This document shows, one piece after another, positions 23,089 through 34,341 of a DNA stretch of 64,000 nucleotides; the stretch's first letter is position 1; every line of letters begins with the position of its first letter. Both the position numbers and the translations under genes were made by a program. This stretch comes from Stenopsyche tienmushanensis (lineage: Eukaryota > Arthropoda > Insecta > Trichoptera > Stenopsychidae). The notes under the pieces are model-generated. The model searched no databases. It had not been told where the DNA came from and was given only the letters and a program-made list of their open reading frames with translations. The DNA is taken from NCBI GenBank assembly GCA_008973525.1, contig WACJ01000109.1:124001-188000 (forward strand), read 5' to 3'.

Positions 23089-26062
23089 TAATCATCATGA
23101 TGTAATGTGTACTCATACTGGTCCATTTAAATGCAAAATTATCTATAATGTCCATTCAATAATAACACTGAAGCTCTTCTAATCTATAGGTTTTCTTCAG
23201 CATATTCAATAGACTGGTTTCAAATTGGATTTTTTATTACTCAACTCTGAATGTTTTGTTGAATAATATTATGGTTATTTAGATAGAACTTACGGCAATT
23301 TATATAAAGCCATAAAGAGCAACAGACCTGAGCTTTGAATAAGTCGATTCTGCATGCATTAGTCCAGTCCATTCTATTTTATGCTTGATTATAATTTTAT
23401 AACACAATTCTGCAATTAAGTCGGTTCGATTATCTCTGCAAAGTATTTACGTCATGGTATGTGAGGATGTTCACCATGGGAACACTAATCGAAGAAGAGG
23501 ATCTTTTTGATGAGCGGTGTTAAATATACTCCAATTGCGATTTATCTTAATTGCCTCATTATTACCATAACTCCTTGGCTATAAACAGTGCTTTGCGGCA
23601 TGATTGTTATAGCAGATGCTTTCTTGTTAATTGCGACGAGCGAAATTACCTAATGGACGCTCAATCAATTACATCATGTGTCTTTGGAAAGTGTCGGATG
23701 CATTCAAACAAGGAACGGTCTTTGTAGCTGGGATGCTGGAATTCCGGAGCGAAATCAATGGATACACAGGGGATAGAAAGCAGTCACGATGATGGATACT
23801 TTATGTGGGTGAATCAAAAGCACGGCGCTGAATCGCCTGCACCTCGATGGTTACTTTTCTTCCCATTATAATTATGTCGAAGTGAACCTTATAGTCGTTG
23901 GATGGCCGGAGGTTACGTTCGGCCTCTGATGAAAGGACTCACCGACGTATTTGACAGGTTGAGGAGTCGCAGCATCATTACCTGCAGACGGATGGGGCAG
24001 GAGGTACGTCAGGAGAACATTACACTCTGAGAAATCAGCTGTCTAAGTTCTTTGTGGTCTGAGGTCGATCGCCTCGATGGTATGATGGATGAAAAGGATT
24101 TGATTTATAATATTCTTAGAGCTTTTGCACTTGAGCCGAACGCAATTAAAATGGAATTCATGCTTCATATTGATATGAAAGCAAATATGTAGAGTCTGCT
24201 AATGTAAATGATTATTTTGCATAAATTCTGTGCAATTGTATACATGAAACTGAATGAGTCATAATTGAGGGAACACATCTTGTAGTGGAATATTTAACCT
24301 TTCGAGTAGTGAGTTAATTTTAAATCATGAAAATCTTAGATGATATATTTGCTTGTCCGTTACGTATAATCCGTACAAATCCATTAACTATCAGGACCAT
24401 CGCAGCGTTTATGAAGTTTGTATATAAATAAATAAACACTGTCAATAGCACACAATATTCGTTAATTTCTTCGAGCAAACATAAACAATACACTTAATAT
24501 CGATTCATTATATCATTCATACATCATTATCTTCGGCATAATTTTCTCCCCGTTCCCGCATCCCAAACTTCATTTTACCAGACCAATATGCGCCAACATG
24601 GTGCATCCATACAATATTTTTACTATGCCTATGTTATTCTCACAAGTATAAACAATAAGTTGAAAAAATATAAGTTGTTCAAAATATGTCATGGTGTATA
24701 AGTGGCTTCATTGGATGCAATGCTAAGAGCGTGCATCGTAACATCATCGTAATGCTTGTATCAACACTATAAATTTATGCAAAAATTAAACTCTTGTTTC
24801 TGAATGCTAAAAGCTTACACGCTGCATTGTGTAGACTTTATGATACTCCATGTAACTCTATATATTTTACATATTATATGATATGATTGAAATATACGAA
24901 CCAATAATAGCATCAATCAATTAAAAACATGTGTTAATAAATTTGTTTCGTATTCGCATTAGATTGATCGTCTAATTCTAGTCTTAAAACGAAAAGTCAT
25001 GATATTGGTAGTTAAAGATTTATTTTTAAGCTTCAACACGATGCGATGATTAAGTGCGATGTTAATGGTAGCAAAATTATTTTGCACCGTTTTTCTTACC
25101 GGTTTCGTTATTATTGCAATTTGTTTGGATATCAATCATCGAATTTGCAACAACCTTTGCATTACGAGAAGGCAATTATCGAAGAAGTGCTATCTTTATT
25201 AATATATCACGAACGGCCATTTATAATGAACCAACAACATGTGAGTTGGGCCGGAATGCTAGAGCAGGTTGAGTAAAATAACTAAAATGTATGCAGAAAT
25301 AATATGTTGTATCTGCAGAATTGAGAGCAAAAGTGATCTAGTTGAATGCGAAATTGAATAATTACAGTGATTGATATCAAAGTTGATGCAATAATTACTT
25401 GTCTTCGAGTATTGTTGAAAGCGTGATGAAAGTGAAAGGATTTCTTTCTTTTTAGTATATTCATTAAATTTAATTAACCCACTATCATATTGTGCGTCGT
25501 TAACTGCAATTAGGCTAATACGGATTGCAGAAGAGAAGTTTCTCTGCTGAATATACAGAAAGAAAGAATTAAAATCAGTATTCACTTTTACTTTATGAAC
25601 AGTTGATCTATTTTTAATTTGAAATGTCTCTCAAAATAATTACACGCTTCAAATTTTAAGACGAATCTCTTCGAAATTGTGCGAGAAGAATGGAAGACGT
25701 TGAATAAATGAGCGCAGTCGAAATAAATGCTTAACCCTTTTAGTGCCGGACGCCGATATATCGTCATTGTCAATACTTGCCAAAAAGGACTAACGCCGAT
25801 ATGCATGTACACGATGGCCACTTTACAGATTTCAACTAGCATCATCCACTGAATAATGTCTCATTTTGATTTGGTGGCCTGTATGAAGGGAAATGTGACT
25901 GCAATATCATTAGGATGTTGAAAAGGAAAATTGATTTTTCCATTTTTTTTCTAATGATTTTCAATTAATATTATTTGTATGATGTTCAACCACGTATTGG
26001 AATACCATTGACATTAATTTATATTTTTTTGATTTTAGTAAATATTATAGGATGAAGAAATA
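23089..26062. other. Unassigned stretch with two repeat fragments
   Basis: Contains the MITE at 24294-24485 and the ACCAATATGCGCCAACATG repeat at 24545-24690. 23680-24100 is GC-richer with a broken minus-strand reading, but no coherent frame could be followed. 25040-25850 has AT-driven frames only. Confidence 0.45.
24294..24485 (+). mobile_element. TTAA-type MITE, left part
   Basis: TTAACCTTTCGAGTAGTGAG through AGGACCATCGCAGCG to CAAACATAAACAATAC. It shares its right edge sequence with the 35.9-kb copy. Confidence 0.6.
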
Positions 26063-27400
26063 ATGGAGGAAGGCACGTCGTCACAAGGTAACCTCAGAGA
26101 GGAGATTCAGCGCTTTTGTGACGTATTAAAAAGTAACCAATATTGAAAATAAGGCGTAGAAGATGGCGTTCCAACATTGACCCAATTAAGTAAGAAGGAA
26201 CAGGCGATTTTGACGAGGCGGTGGAAACTTAAAATGTATCAAGATCTGCGACCTTTAGCTAGCCTGATAGTTGCAATGTAATGGACATATCAGGCTATGG
26301 CCGCTCCGGTTTATCATACAACAGCGGGAGTTCGACGAAGACTCTTTTAAGGAGACGATAGATACTTTGAGGAGAAGATTTCGGCAGCGGGGATCGCTCA
26401 AAGAGCGAATGTCTTCGAATGCGTGGATAAGATCGAGGGACTCCTAGAGCATACATTTCCTTGAAAAACGATCCCACTTCTGACACCATTGTAGCGTTCA
26501 TCGGTGTAGGGTTCGATTGAACCCACACGATACCTTCACCGAGCTATAGTCCAGCCATACAGTCCCCAGATCCCCGAGTGATTGCCGGTCTGTTTCTTAT
26601 CGAGCACGGTGAGACATCGAGGATAATGTAGGATCCCGGAAGAGCACCTTTGAACATATTGTGACAGACAGCGGCTGACGGCATCAACGGATTTAATATG
26701 TTCCATATTTCCTGCGCTGCTGTACGGTCTGTTCCGGGTAACCCCAGACTAGCCGCACAGAATATCATCCACTGAACTTTATCCCGGCAGGAAGACACTC
26801 ATGCAAGAGTTTCCAGGTGCCCGACCTTTCCACATCGCGTCCTCCAGATGAGGCGAGGTTCCTACAAGGATAACAGATTCCGAGTTTGCATGTACGTTGG
26901 ACTGAAGGATTATAGGAATTGGATGGAGACGGGTTATGCTAAGATCAAGGGAAATACTGTCCACGAGCTCATTGCCCCCACTAGTCCAACCTCAGTTTGA
27001 AGGGGGCTGCAAAATGGACAAGTCCAAGCTGCAGGGGCTTCAACCCCTTCCTCGTGGTACTCGTATCGGTTCGGTCATTCGTAGTACTTAGCCACGGAGA
27101 CGTGTGTCGCCGTTCGAACGGCCTAAATCTGTTCTCCCTTGTTTGCCTAGGTTGTTGAGGATAGTAATGAGCCTTTGAAACAATCTCCACCAACTACTGT
27201 AATTGGCTGTTCCACATTCCCCTTTACGGATACGCAACACAGGGTGAGCTCCGTACCGCAACTCATGTTAGCTAGGCTCTTCCAGTAACGTTTAATGAGC
27301 CACTGGTCGAGGAAACTTACGTTGGTCTCTACTTCACATAATTCTTTGGGTTCTATGGGTGTGCATTATGGAGTCTAGAACACACCCGGTAAGAGCAAAA
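26063..27400 (+). pseudogene. Decayed coding region of unknown origin, possible endogenous viral sequence
   Basis: This GC-richer block contrasts with its AT-rich surroundings. On the plus strand, protein-like frames follow one another: 26063-26143 from an ATG, then 26153-26470 with stops at about 26279 and 26342, then 26506-27000 in another frame with about four stops, then shorter pieces to about 27190 and 27380. The pieces have ordinary amino-acid composition and keep order and strand, which suggests one protein of several hundred residues that decayed. There is no reverse transcriptase, transposase or gag zinc-knuckle motif. A viral nucleoprotein-like origin is my guess from overall look only. 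A host pseudogene is equally allowed. The minus-strand frames here are shadows. Confidence 0.4.
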
Positions 27401-29181
27401 GAAACGTAGTCATATAGTTATGCATTTATTGAGAGGGCTACGAGAAGTGGGAGATGTAGAGCGCAGCTCAAGAAGCACGCGCTCATTCATGAAGCTCATT
27501 CAGCACGACTCACTCTCTCCCGTGAGCGAAGCTCCACTGCCGTGTTGCGCGCGCATCGTTCTTCTCCCCGCCCCCATGGCCTGTTATCAGTTCCCAAGAA
27601 GATGTTTTGATCTTTGTTATTATTTTTTAGTTATAAGCTGATCTCATGAGAAATTTATTCTTTTGTTATTTGAAGGATATGAGAAGTATTATTGTTTGAG
27701 TTTTTTTTTTTTAAAAATACATTTTTTTATTTTTCGAATATACACTAATCAAAACGTGTAAAAAATCTAGGTTAGTAACCAAATTATGTAAAACTTTTAA
27801 GACCCTAAAATTAAACTACAATAGTTTTGCACGAAATGCTTATTTTATTTCATCCCCATTCATATTTATGCAAACAATACAAAATTATGCTTGTAACAAC
27901 AGATTTTTTAGTGTGGGTCAAATAAGACCCTTGATGCTCGCATTGTTGCTAAAAATAGCGATACCAGTTAAGTGTTAAACCTCATCAAATTGGCTAGGCG
28001 TTTTTCGCTTAGGTATAGTTTTTTTTCCGTCAGCACTAAAAGAGTTAATTGATCATTAACGCCAATCCAAAATAAAAAGTGGGAGAAATTTAAAAAAATC
28101 TATCCACAACAAGGATAAATCTTAAAATAAATTCTAAATGAGCTGTCATCACATATTTCACATAATTTATGGCAAAATCGTAAAAGGGGGAACGCTTTTT
28201 ATGATGTTGGAGATTTATCAGCATGCTGTTAAAATGCAATGTGGTTATGCAATCTTCAAACAGGACTCGTAGAATACGAGAGTCCCGTTTTATGGCTGCC
28301 GACAATTTAAGTAACTTGTTTCTCGATATAGTGTCTGCAATAAAATTCCCATCAAATAACGACCTGGCGAAATTTACCGCTATTAACCTTCAGTCCCGAT
28401 TTGGTGTAAGCAAATACAATGTGCGAAAATGTGCGCAGGTAAATAAATAGCTTTTTATAAAGAACCAGTTTTGCTTGAGAATAAACATCGTGCACGAACA
28501 AAGCGAACTTCTTCGCTTTTCTCGAGGTGCTCAAATAAACAATCTTCGCGAAAAAGACACCAATTTGAAGAGAAAATATTTGTCATGAATGTATTATCCT
28601 TATTGAAATTACGGAATGTATTACGTTCTGCTCCGCGAGTTGTTCTTAGAATGTCGCACTATAATTTGCGCATTAAGTGGTTGCTGAAATAAAAATATTT
28701 ATTCATAAGGAAAACAATATTTATTTTCACACATCCCGTTGATATATATTCAACCAGGCGAACAAACAGCATAGATTTGTTTTGATTTGAATCGTATAAT
28801 TTATTATTAAATATTTGTAGACTTTGTCGTCAATGAAAACGTCTTAACCCTTAGAGTTAATATGCATGAACCGAAATTGCTCGTTTAAGAGACGTTTCTA
28901 CTTTGTTAGGTATCTTCTATGCTTCTGGCACAACAGATTAATTGTAACTATTAAACTGTAGCGTGGAGGCATACGTAAATTATTAAATATAGAGTGCATG
29001 CGGCGAAATCCATGGGATTCCGCCGTTGCCAGTCCATATGGTCAAAAGTATCGCTATAAGGGCTGGAGCGACGCCTCTCCGTGTAGATAAGAACGCTGGC
29101 ATCGGGTTTAGAGATAAGGAAGGGTGCTGGCTTCAATTGCCAGGTAGAAATGAGACACTCTTCTGCCAAATCATGAAGTTT
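27401..29181. other. Unassigned stretch apart from the candidate exon
   Basis: 27420-27600 is GC-rich (CTCCCCGCCCCCATGG) and promoter-like or LTR-like in look, without further support. The remainder is AT-rich. Confidence 0.4.
28264..28438 (+). CDS. Candidate host exon (175 nt), unrecognised
   Basis: The plus-strand frame at 28223-28450 encodes a peptide with ordinary composition (MAADNLSNLFLDIVSAIK, then FPSNNDLAKFTAINLQSRFG). It is bounded by AG at 28262-28263 after TCTTCAAACAG and by a good donor CAG|GTAAAT at 28439. The frame stops soon after the donor, as expected for an exon. I recognise no domain and no neighbouring exon. It could instead be a transposon or viral remnant. Confidence 0.3.
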
Positions 29182-29600
29182 TTAGTTAGTTGATTCCTAG
29201 TCCTTGCCCGACCAACATCTCTTCGGGGACTTGGTCTGTAGAAGCCTCCTCGTACACGTCGCCTGATTGTTCATAGTATACGCCATTGCCATCCACGACT
29301 GTTGCGCTCCGTATTTTGAATAAATACATGCGTTGAGCCAACATATTGTGTATCCATTATATATCCCTGCGGAGCTCCTGTTCCTGGAATCCCGTCACCG
29401 AACGAGTTACAGAATCCTGACCGTCGTTGATCAGCGCCAGAACGACATTCGGAGCCACCCATTACATCTCCGTACTGTGGTCGCTTTTCGAAGCGATCCC
29501 TCGCGGTTTTGAGCGTCTCTCCGGTGCGGATCTCGCGTCTGAAGAACGCGATAACATAATCGCAGCGACGTAGATAACGGACCGCCTTGTGTCAGCGAGG
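29182..29600 (-). pseudogene. Decayed coding region on the minus strand, origin unknown
   Basis: On the minus strand a protein-like frame runs from about 29590 to 29345 without a stop (Arg/Lys-rich start, then Gly-rich). A one-step frame change near 29340 continues it to the TAA at 29186-29188, with an acidic C-terminal segment. Codon use and composition look like real protein, and GC is higher than in the flanks. I do not recognise the family. It lies 1.8 kb from the other decayed region and on the opposite strand. It could be a viral or host-derived fragment. Confidence 0.4.
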
Positions 29601-29689
29601 GGTCTACGTTACAAAACTTTTCATTGTATTTGCACATAAACGTCGATTCAATTTTAAACGCGTTTTCTTCGAAATTACATTTTTCAAGC

Positions 29690-30670
29690 TCACGGAAGTG
29701 ATCCCACACGCCTTAGATGAGCATTCTTTATGAAATTATGACAGACACGTTTATAATAAACGTTTTCATCTTTTAGACTACAATCATCTAAAAATATTTA
29801 AAAGTTTTTATTTAATTAATAAAAATCTACAAAAAATGTTGGTAAAAACATGAACTTTTCTTTGATCGCTCACTATTTTTTTATTTTGCAATATTACTTT
29901 TTGATTATAGTCTAAGCTATACACAATATTTTATAAAATAAAAATATGTTTAAGTTTTACGCTACAAATCACTTGTCAGGGACTTAAAACTTCCATGGTG
30001 AAGAATGTCGTCGCCCACACACTGACATACATGGTTTCCCCCACTCCCACTACCATATTTTGTCAATGTTTAAAAAATATTTTTTTTTTCGTTTATCGGA
30101 AAGAACTAATGTTTAAGAATATGTTTAGTAAATTTCAAGTCGATATAAATGAAATTCGAAAAGTTATAGACCGACGAGGAGAACCTTCTTGAAACTACTT
30201 TTTCCAAGCTCATGGAAGTGCTCCCACATATCCTAGATGATCAATATTTATGAAATTTGGCAAGTACTTGTATAATAAACGTCTTCATCATACAGACTAC
30301 AATTATCCATATATATTTAAAAGTTTTAATTTAACAAACAAAAAACCACAAAAAATGTCGATAAAAACACAAACTTATCTTCGATCGCTTTTTATTATTT
30401 TATTTTTCAATATTTCTTCTTAATTCTAGTCTAAGTTATACACAATATTATACAAAGTAAAAATGTGTTAAATTTTTTTACTATAAATCACTTGTCTAGG
30501 ACTTAAGACTTCCATGGTGAAGAAAATCATCGCTACACCGACATACGTGGCTCCCCCCACTTTCTCCACCATACTTTGTCAAAGTTTAAAAAATATTTTT
30601 ATGTTCAATAAAGATCGCCTAGTCAACATACTAAATATCAACATTCTATATTTAATATATTTTATATATA
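29690..30670 (+). repeat. Diverged tandem duplication, two units of about 500 bp
   Basis: Unit 1 (about 29690-30190) and unit 2 (about 30200-30670) align along most of their length. Shared blocks are TTCCATGGTGAAGAA, ATAAACGT.TTCATC, ATTTAAAAGTTTT, ATCACTTGTC and TTTAAAAAATATTTTT. They differ by many substitutions and small indels, so the duplication is old. Part of the unit recurs at 39.51-39.63 kb. No coding frame is shared between the units. Confidence 0.7.
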
Positions 30671-30689
30671 AAATTTTTTGAAAAATCCA

Positions 30690-31035
30690 GGGTCGTAACA
30701 AGGGCGTGGCAAAGCAGGCGCCTGCCACGGGTGCAACTGGGCTGGGGGCGCAAAACGCAGAATACCAACCCGATCGAGAGTTGCACATGATTTTTATTTT
30801 ACTCAGCCATTCTACTTTATATGAACCAATACTGATTGGCTCTGTCCGTTTTTATAATAAATACTAAGTTGTCTAATCCCTCTTTTCTTCGTTATCGTTA
30901 TGTTCGGGTATGGCATCCGATCGTGAGCCGCTCATTCGTCGTATCAGCGATCCGAAAAGCGGACCGATTGAGCATACACACCTTATGGTCACTCCGTCCT
31001 CTTTTAGGGCCCTTTGCGGCATTTTTCAGTATTAC
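30690..31035 (+). repeat. Dispersed repeat, forward copy
   Basis: GGGCGTGGCAAAGCAGGCGC, CTGGGGGCGCAAAACGC, CGTTATCGTTATGTTCGGGT, CCGTCCTCTTTTAGGGC. At 31060-31105 a further GGGGGAGGGGGCGTTAAGCT block follows, similar to 6213-6250. Confidence 0.65.
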
Positions 31036-31104
31036 AGTATTAGTTAACTTAAAAAAATATTGGATTTCTGGGGGAGGGGGCGTTAAGCTAGATACTTGCC
31101 ACGG

Positions 31105-33389
31105 GCGCTTCATAAAAAATCGATCGCTTTTAGATTCAACAAGGTAGAAACGTTCCTTGAGTCATTATTATGTATTTTATTTAAATTATCCCTTCTGTAT
31201 GTACTTAGATTGGGACTCTCAGATTTGTTTCCTAGTGTTATGTACTCCAAGCTGAGTCTCAAATTTCTTGCCAATAAGCATCAAGTCCAAATGTTTTCTT
31301 TTAATAAATGATGTTATTATATATTTAATCAATTATTTGTATCGTTTATGTAATAGTTTTTAAAATCCAGACATAATCTAGAAAGGAATTTCTACTAATA
31401 ATATGTTAATTTACGAATCTTCAATAATTATATATATATACATATATATAAATGTTTGGAACTGAACCGGAACGAAAACCGAAATCAAATGAGCTGAGAG
31501 TTGAATCAAATACCGGAAAAATCGAAGCCCTCTGTTAAATACATCTTAACCCTTTGATGAGTATGCTCACTAATCAAAGGTTTAAATGCGATTTGTAATA
31601 TTTTGTTCGAGACTTGTATGTATGAATAATTCATCTCTGCTCTTATGGGATAGACATCTTCGATTTTCTGCATTGCAATAAAAGTTTTTATCTATCAAAT
31701 GACATTTAAAATCAAGACTAGAGCGACAAAGTGGTAGCATTAATACGAGCTGTCGATTTAATTTGAAAATTTGAATAAAAAGGCGATAAACGGCTTAGCG
31801 TGTCGACGAAATTTGGCACATGCGAGATTATTTCAAATTGTATCAATGGTTACCGAATGGGGCTTCATCGTCGTTAAAAATTATGTCAGAGAAACGAGTC
31901 CATAAATATTAATCTCGAATCGATTTCCAATTATCCATCATATCAAACGACAAGAATGAGGAAGGCACTCATTTTCCGACCATTGGCTGTCTTTCGAAGG
32001 CCAACCGGTGCTTGCAAAATTTCAAATTTCATGTATGAAAACATGCGTTTTCGACGCGTCAATTTATATTCGAGATTTATGAAAGAGCAACGGGTCATTA
32101 AATGCCATTATTTGATTTCATTACCCAGTAGTTCCAAGACGTCATATTTATACATATTATGGACATTTTAAAATTTTATTCCATAAATTACATCAAAAAT
32201 GAATTATTCAACGTCCAATGAGCGTTTAAACATTTCCGTCTTTGATGTTATACGAAGAAAAACTATTTGATGCTTTGTTTGAGTGGCGCAATGATGGCTG
32301 ATTTGAAAATTATTTGACGTCTTCATTTTGCGAAAATTATTCGTTCATGTGTGCGATCAAAAAAATTGTGTGCACTTTGAACTTCCAAAAACACTATAAT
32401 TTTCAAATGATTGGTGTTACCCGACTGGTAACATTTGAGCAAATTGCGCTTGCGAGTATGAAGTTTGATTTGATTTAATGCGAGTGTATTTATGAATTTT
32501 ATGTACAAAGGTGAGCAAACTATAAGCGTACAACATAACGAAAAAACGATTTAAATGTATGCTTTTTTGTTGTTTTGTGATTAAAAATCCTTACAAAATA
32601 ATATAAAATCTGATATAATCATATCCAACCGAACAGCAGGAATGAGAAAAACCGGAGATTTTTATAAATTTATTATTATAGTTATATATTATTACAATCA
32701 AACCTCTGTATGAAGTCATTAAAGATAATAAGTCTTTGCAGATTATTTCTTATAGCCAAGAAGAATATATGCATATTGTTATTGCTGATCAGTGATTGAG
32801 TAAGAATAACATTGGGTCATAATCATATTCAAATATAGTCACGTTACCAAGTAAATAAAGAGGATAATAGCCTCTTTCAAAGTTATCATCATGAATGGGA
32901 TATCTAAGATAACCATATTTATAAATATTAGGTCATCCCGAAAGAAATCCACTATATTCGCACGCTCTCGTTTGAGCTTAGTTTGTGTCCAGGGGGGGAT
33001 AGGATAATAGGAACAAAATAATTAAAAATGTAGATAAAGTTAAAAATCATTTGCATTCGTATTTTCAGTCGATAGTTCGACTGAAAATAGTTTCTATAAG
33101 ACTCAGATAATAAAAAAACTTGAAGAAGAACTGGAGAACAGTTGTCATTAATGAAGGCGATTTTATTTTATGTCGACTTGTATAAAATAATTAAAAAAAA
33201 TTTAAATCGGACAAAAAAATAATGGATTTCTTTTGGGATAACCTAATGTAATAGTAGAATGCTGAGGACAATGTGCATCAAAAATCAGTACATTGTTTTG
33301 CATTCACAGTTACGCGGTGTATTGCTGTGGGGCATGCGCAGCGCGGATTGAGAGGTTAGGATTCAAAAGTTTGTGTGCACTCTTTCTCA
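31105..33389. other. Unassigned stretch with a TTAA palindrome
   Basis: Apart from 31546-31585 and a TATATA microsatellite near 31430, nothing is recognised. Confidence 0.5.
31546..31585. mobile_element. 40-bp near-palindrome made of two TTAA-type MITE ends
   Basis: TTAACCCTTTGATGAGTATG is followed by the inverse of the same end (CTCACTAATCAAAGGTTTAA). Both arms match the left terminus of the TTAA-type MITE family, and TTAA closes each side. It looks like a minimal deletion derivative that keeps only the termini. Confidence 0.6.
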
Positions 33390-33690
33390 TCTTGAAGATC
33401 GACTGTCTCTTTCTTCCCGCCCTGTGCCCCGCCTTGTGACTCCCCTTCACTTCAACAGACCAATATGCGCCAACATGATGCATCCGTTAAACATCTCGTA
33501 AAACAAATTCTACACACGAATAATGCTTGTGCTAATCCTATAATATTTGCGAAGATGTGCACAACCACTTCCTAAAGTTTCATCGAAATCGGATGAACAG
33601 TATAGGAATGTATACGTAACAAACCGACTGCACGACGACCGACACACATTCATTTTTGTATATTTATAGAAATATTAAGATTACTATCAG
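33390..33690 (+). repeat. Repeat family with ACCAATATGCGCCAACATG
   Basis: AGACCAATATGCGCCAACAT, GTTTCATCGAAATCGGATGA and GACCGACACACATTC. Parts recur at 24545-24690 (same AGACCAATATGCGCCAACAT block and CCTATGTTATTCTCACAAG) and at 54420-54680, where the AAGTTTTATCGCAATC.GATGAACGGTATGG segment is present twice in tandem. The insect repeat type is unknown to me. Confidence 0.55.
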
Positions 33691-33838
33691 GAATTTATTT
33701 TTAATTAAGATTCATCACTTATAGATCTAGGAAATCAGGCGTAACATGGGTCAACACCAATCTCCTTAATTTATCGATATGAAGAACAGTTTTCCACAAT
33801 TTGAATTTGAAATCGAACCTTTATAAAAATAGTAATTA

Positions 33839-34339
33839 CACTCGAACCTCTTTTTGTGCGATTTCGAAGTTATGCGGTTTTTTTTAAAGCAAACTGGGTA
33901 CGAATCTTTACTATATAACCCTCTATTATTCCTATTAGATTTATGTCAAAAATTATTTTTTAACTATTAAAAAAAAAATTAAAACTTAAGAAACGAGGCC
34001 AAAAAATTACATTATATATTTTTATTTTAAGCAGGCGCTATTTTGTGATTATTATTTTTTGAATTAGGGACTACAGTGACATCTTTATTTATTATGAATT
34101 ATATTGTTGGAAAGAGAAAATAAACACAGAACAATGATGACATTGACACTGGGTGTACTGATTCTTCCGAAGAAGATAGCGATTTTGGGTCATATCGAAA
34201 ACTTTTTTTGTGCGATTTTAGGTATATTTTATATAGCTGTTTCAAAGTTATGCGGTTTTTAAAAACCACGGAAAGCATCTTCACTTTTTCTATGCAAGTA
34301 TCCACGGAACGCATCTACCGCACAAAAAAGTTTTAAGTG
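33839..34339 (+). mobile_element. TA-type MITE (GTGCGATTTCGAAG family), complete copy
   Basis: TA at 33837-33838 and 34340-34341. The left end is CACTCGAACCTCTTTTTGTG, the right end (inverted) CACTTAAAACTTTTTTGTGC. Internal repeats GCGATTT...AAGTTATGCGG recur three times. Near the right end it carries a plus-strand coding-like stretch starting at ATG 34095 and shared with the 38.4 and 51.5 kb copies. Confidence 0.7.
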
Positions 34340-34341
34340 TA

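Noticed and set aside
26295..27193. Series of minus-strand frames at 26.3-27.2 kb as genes
   Set aside because: They are probably the antisense of the plus-strand decayed coding block, which has better protein-like composition and continuity.
27540..27600. CpG-island-type promoter at CTCCCCGCCCCCATGG
   Set aside because: A short GC patch without a downstream exon or other promoter evidence; a transposon edge is as likely.
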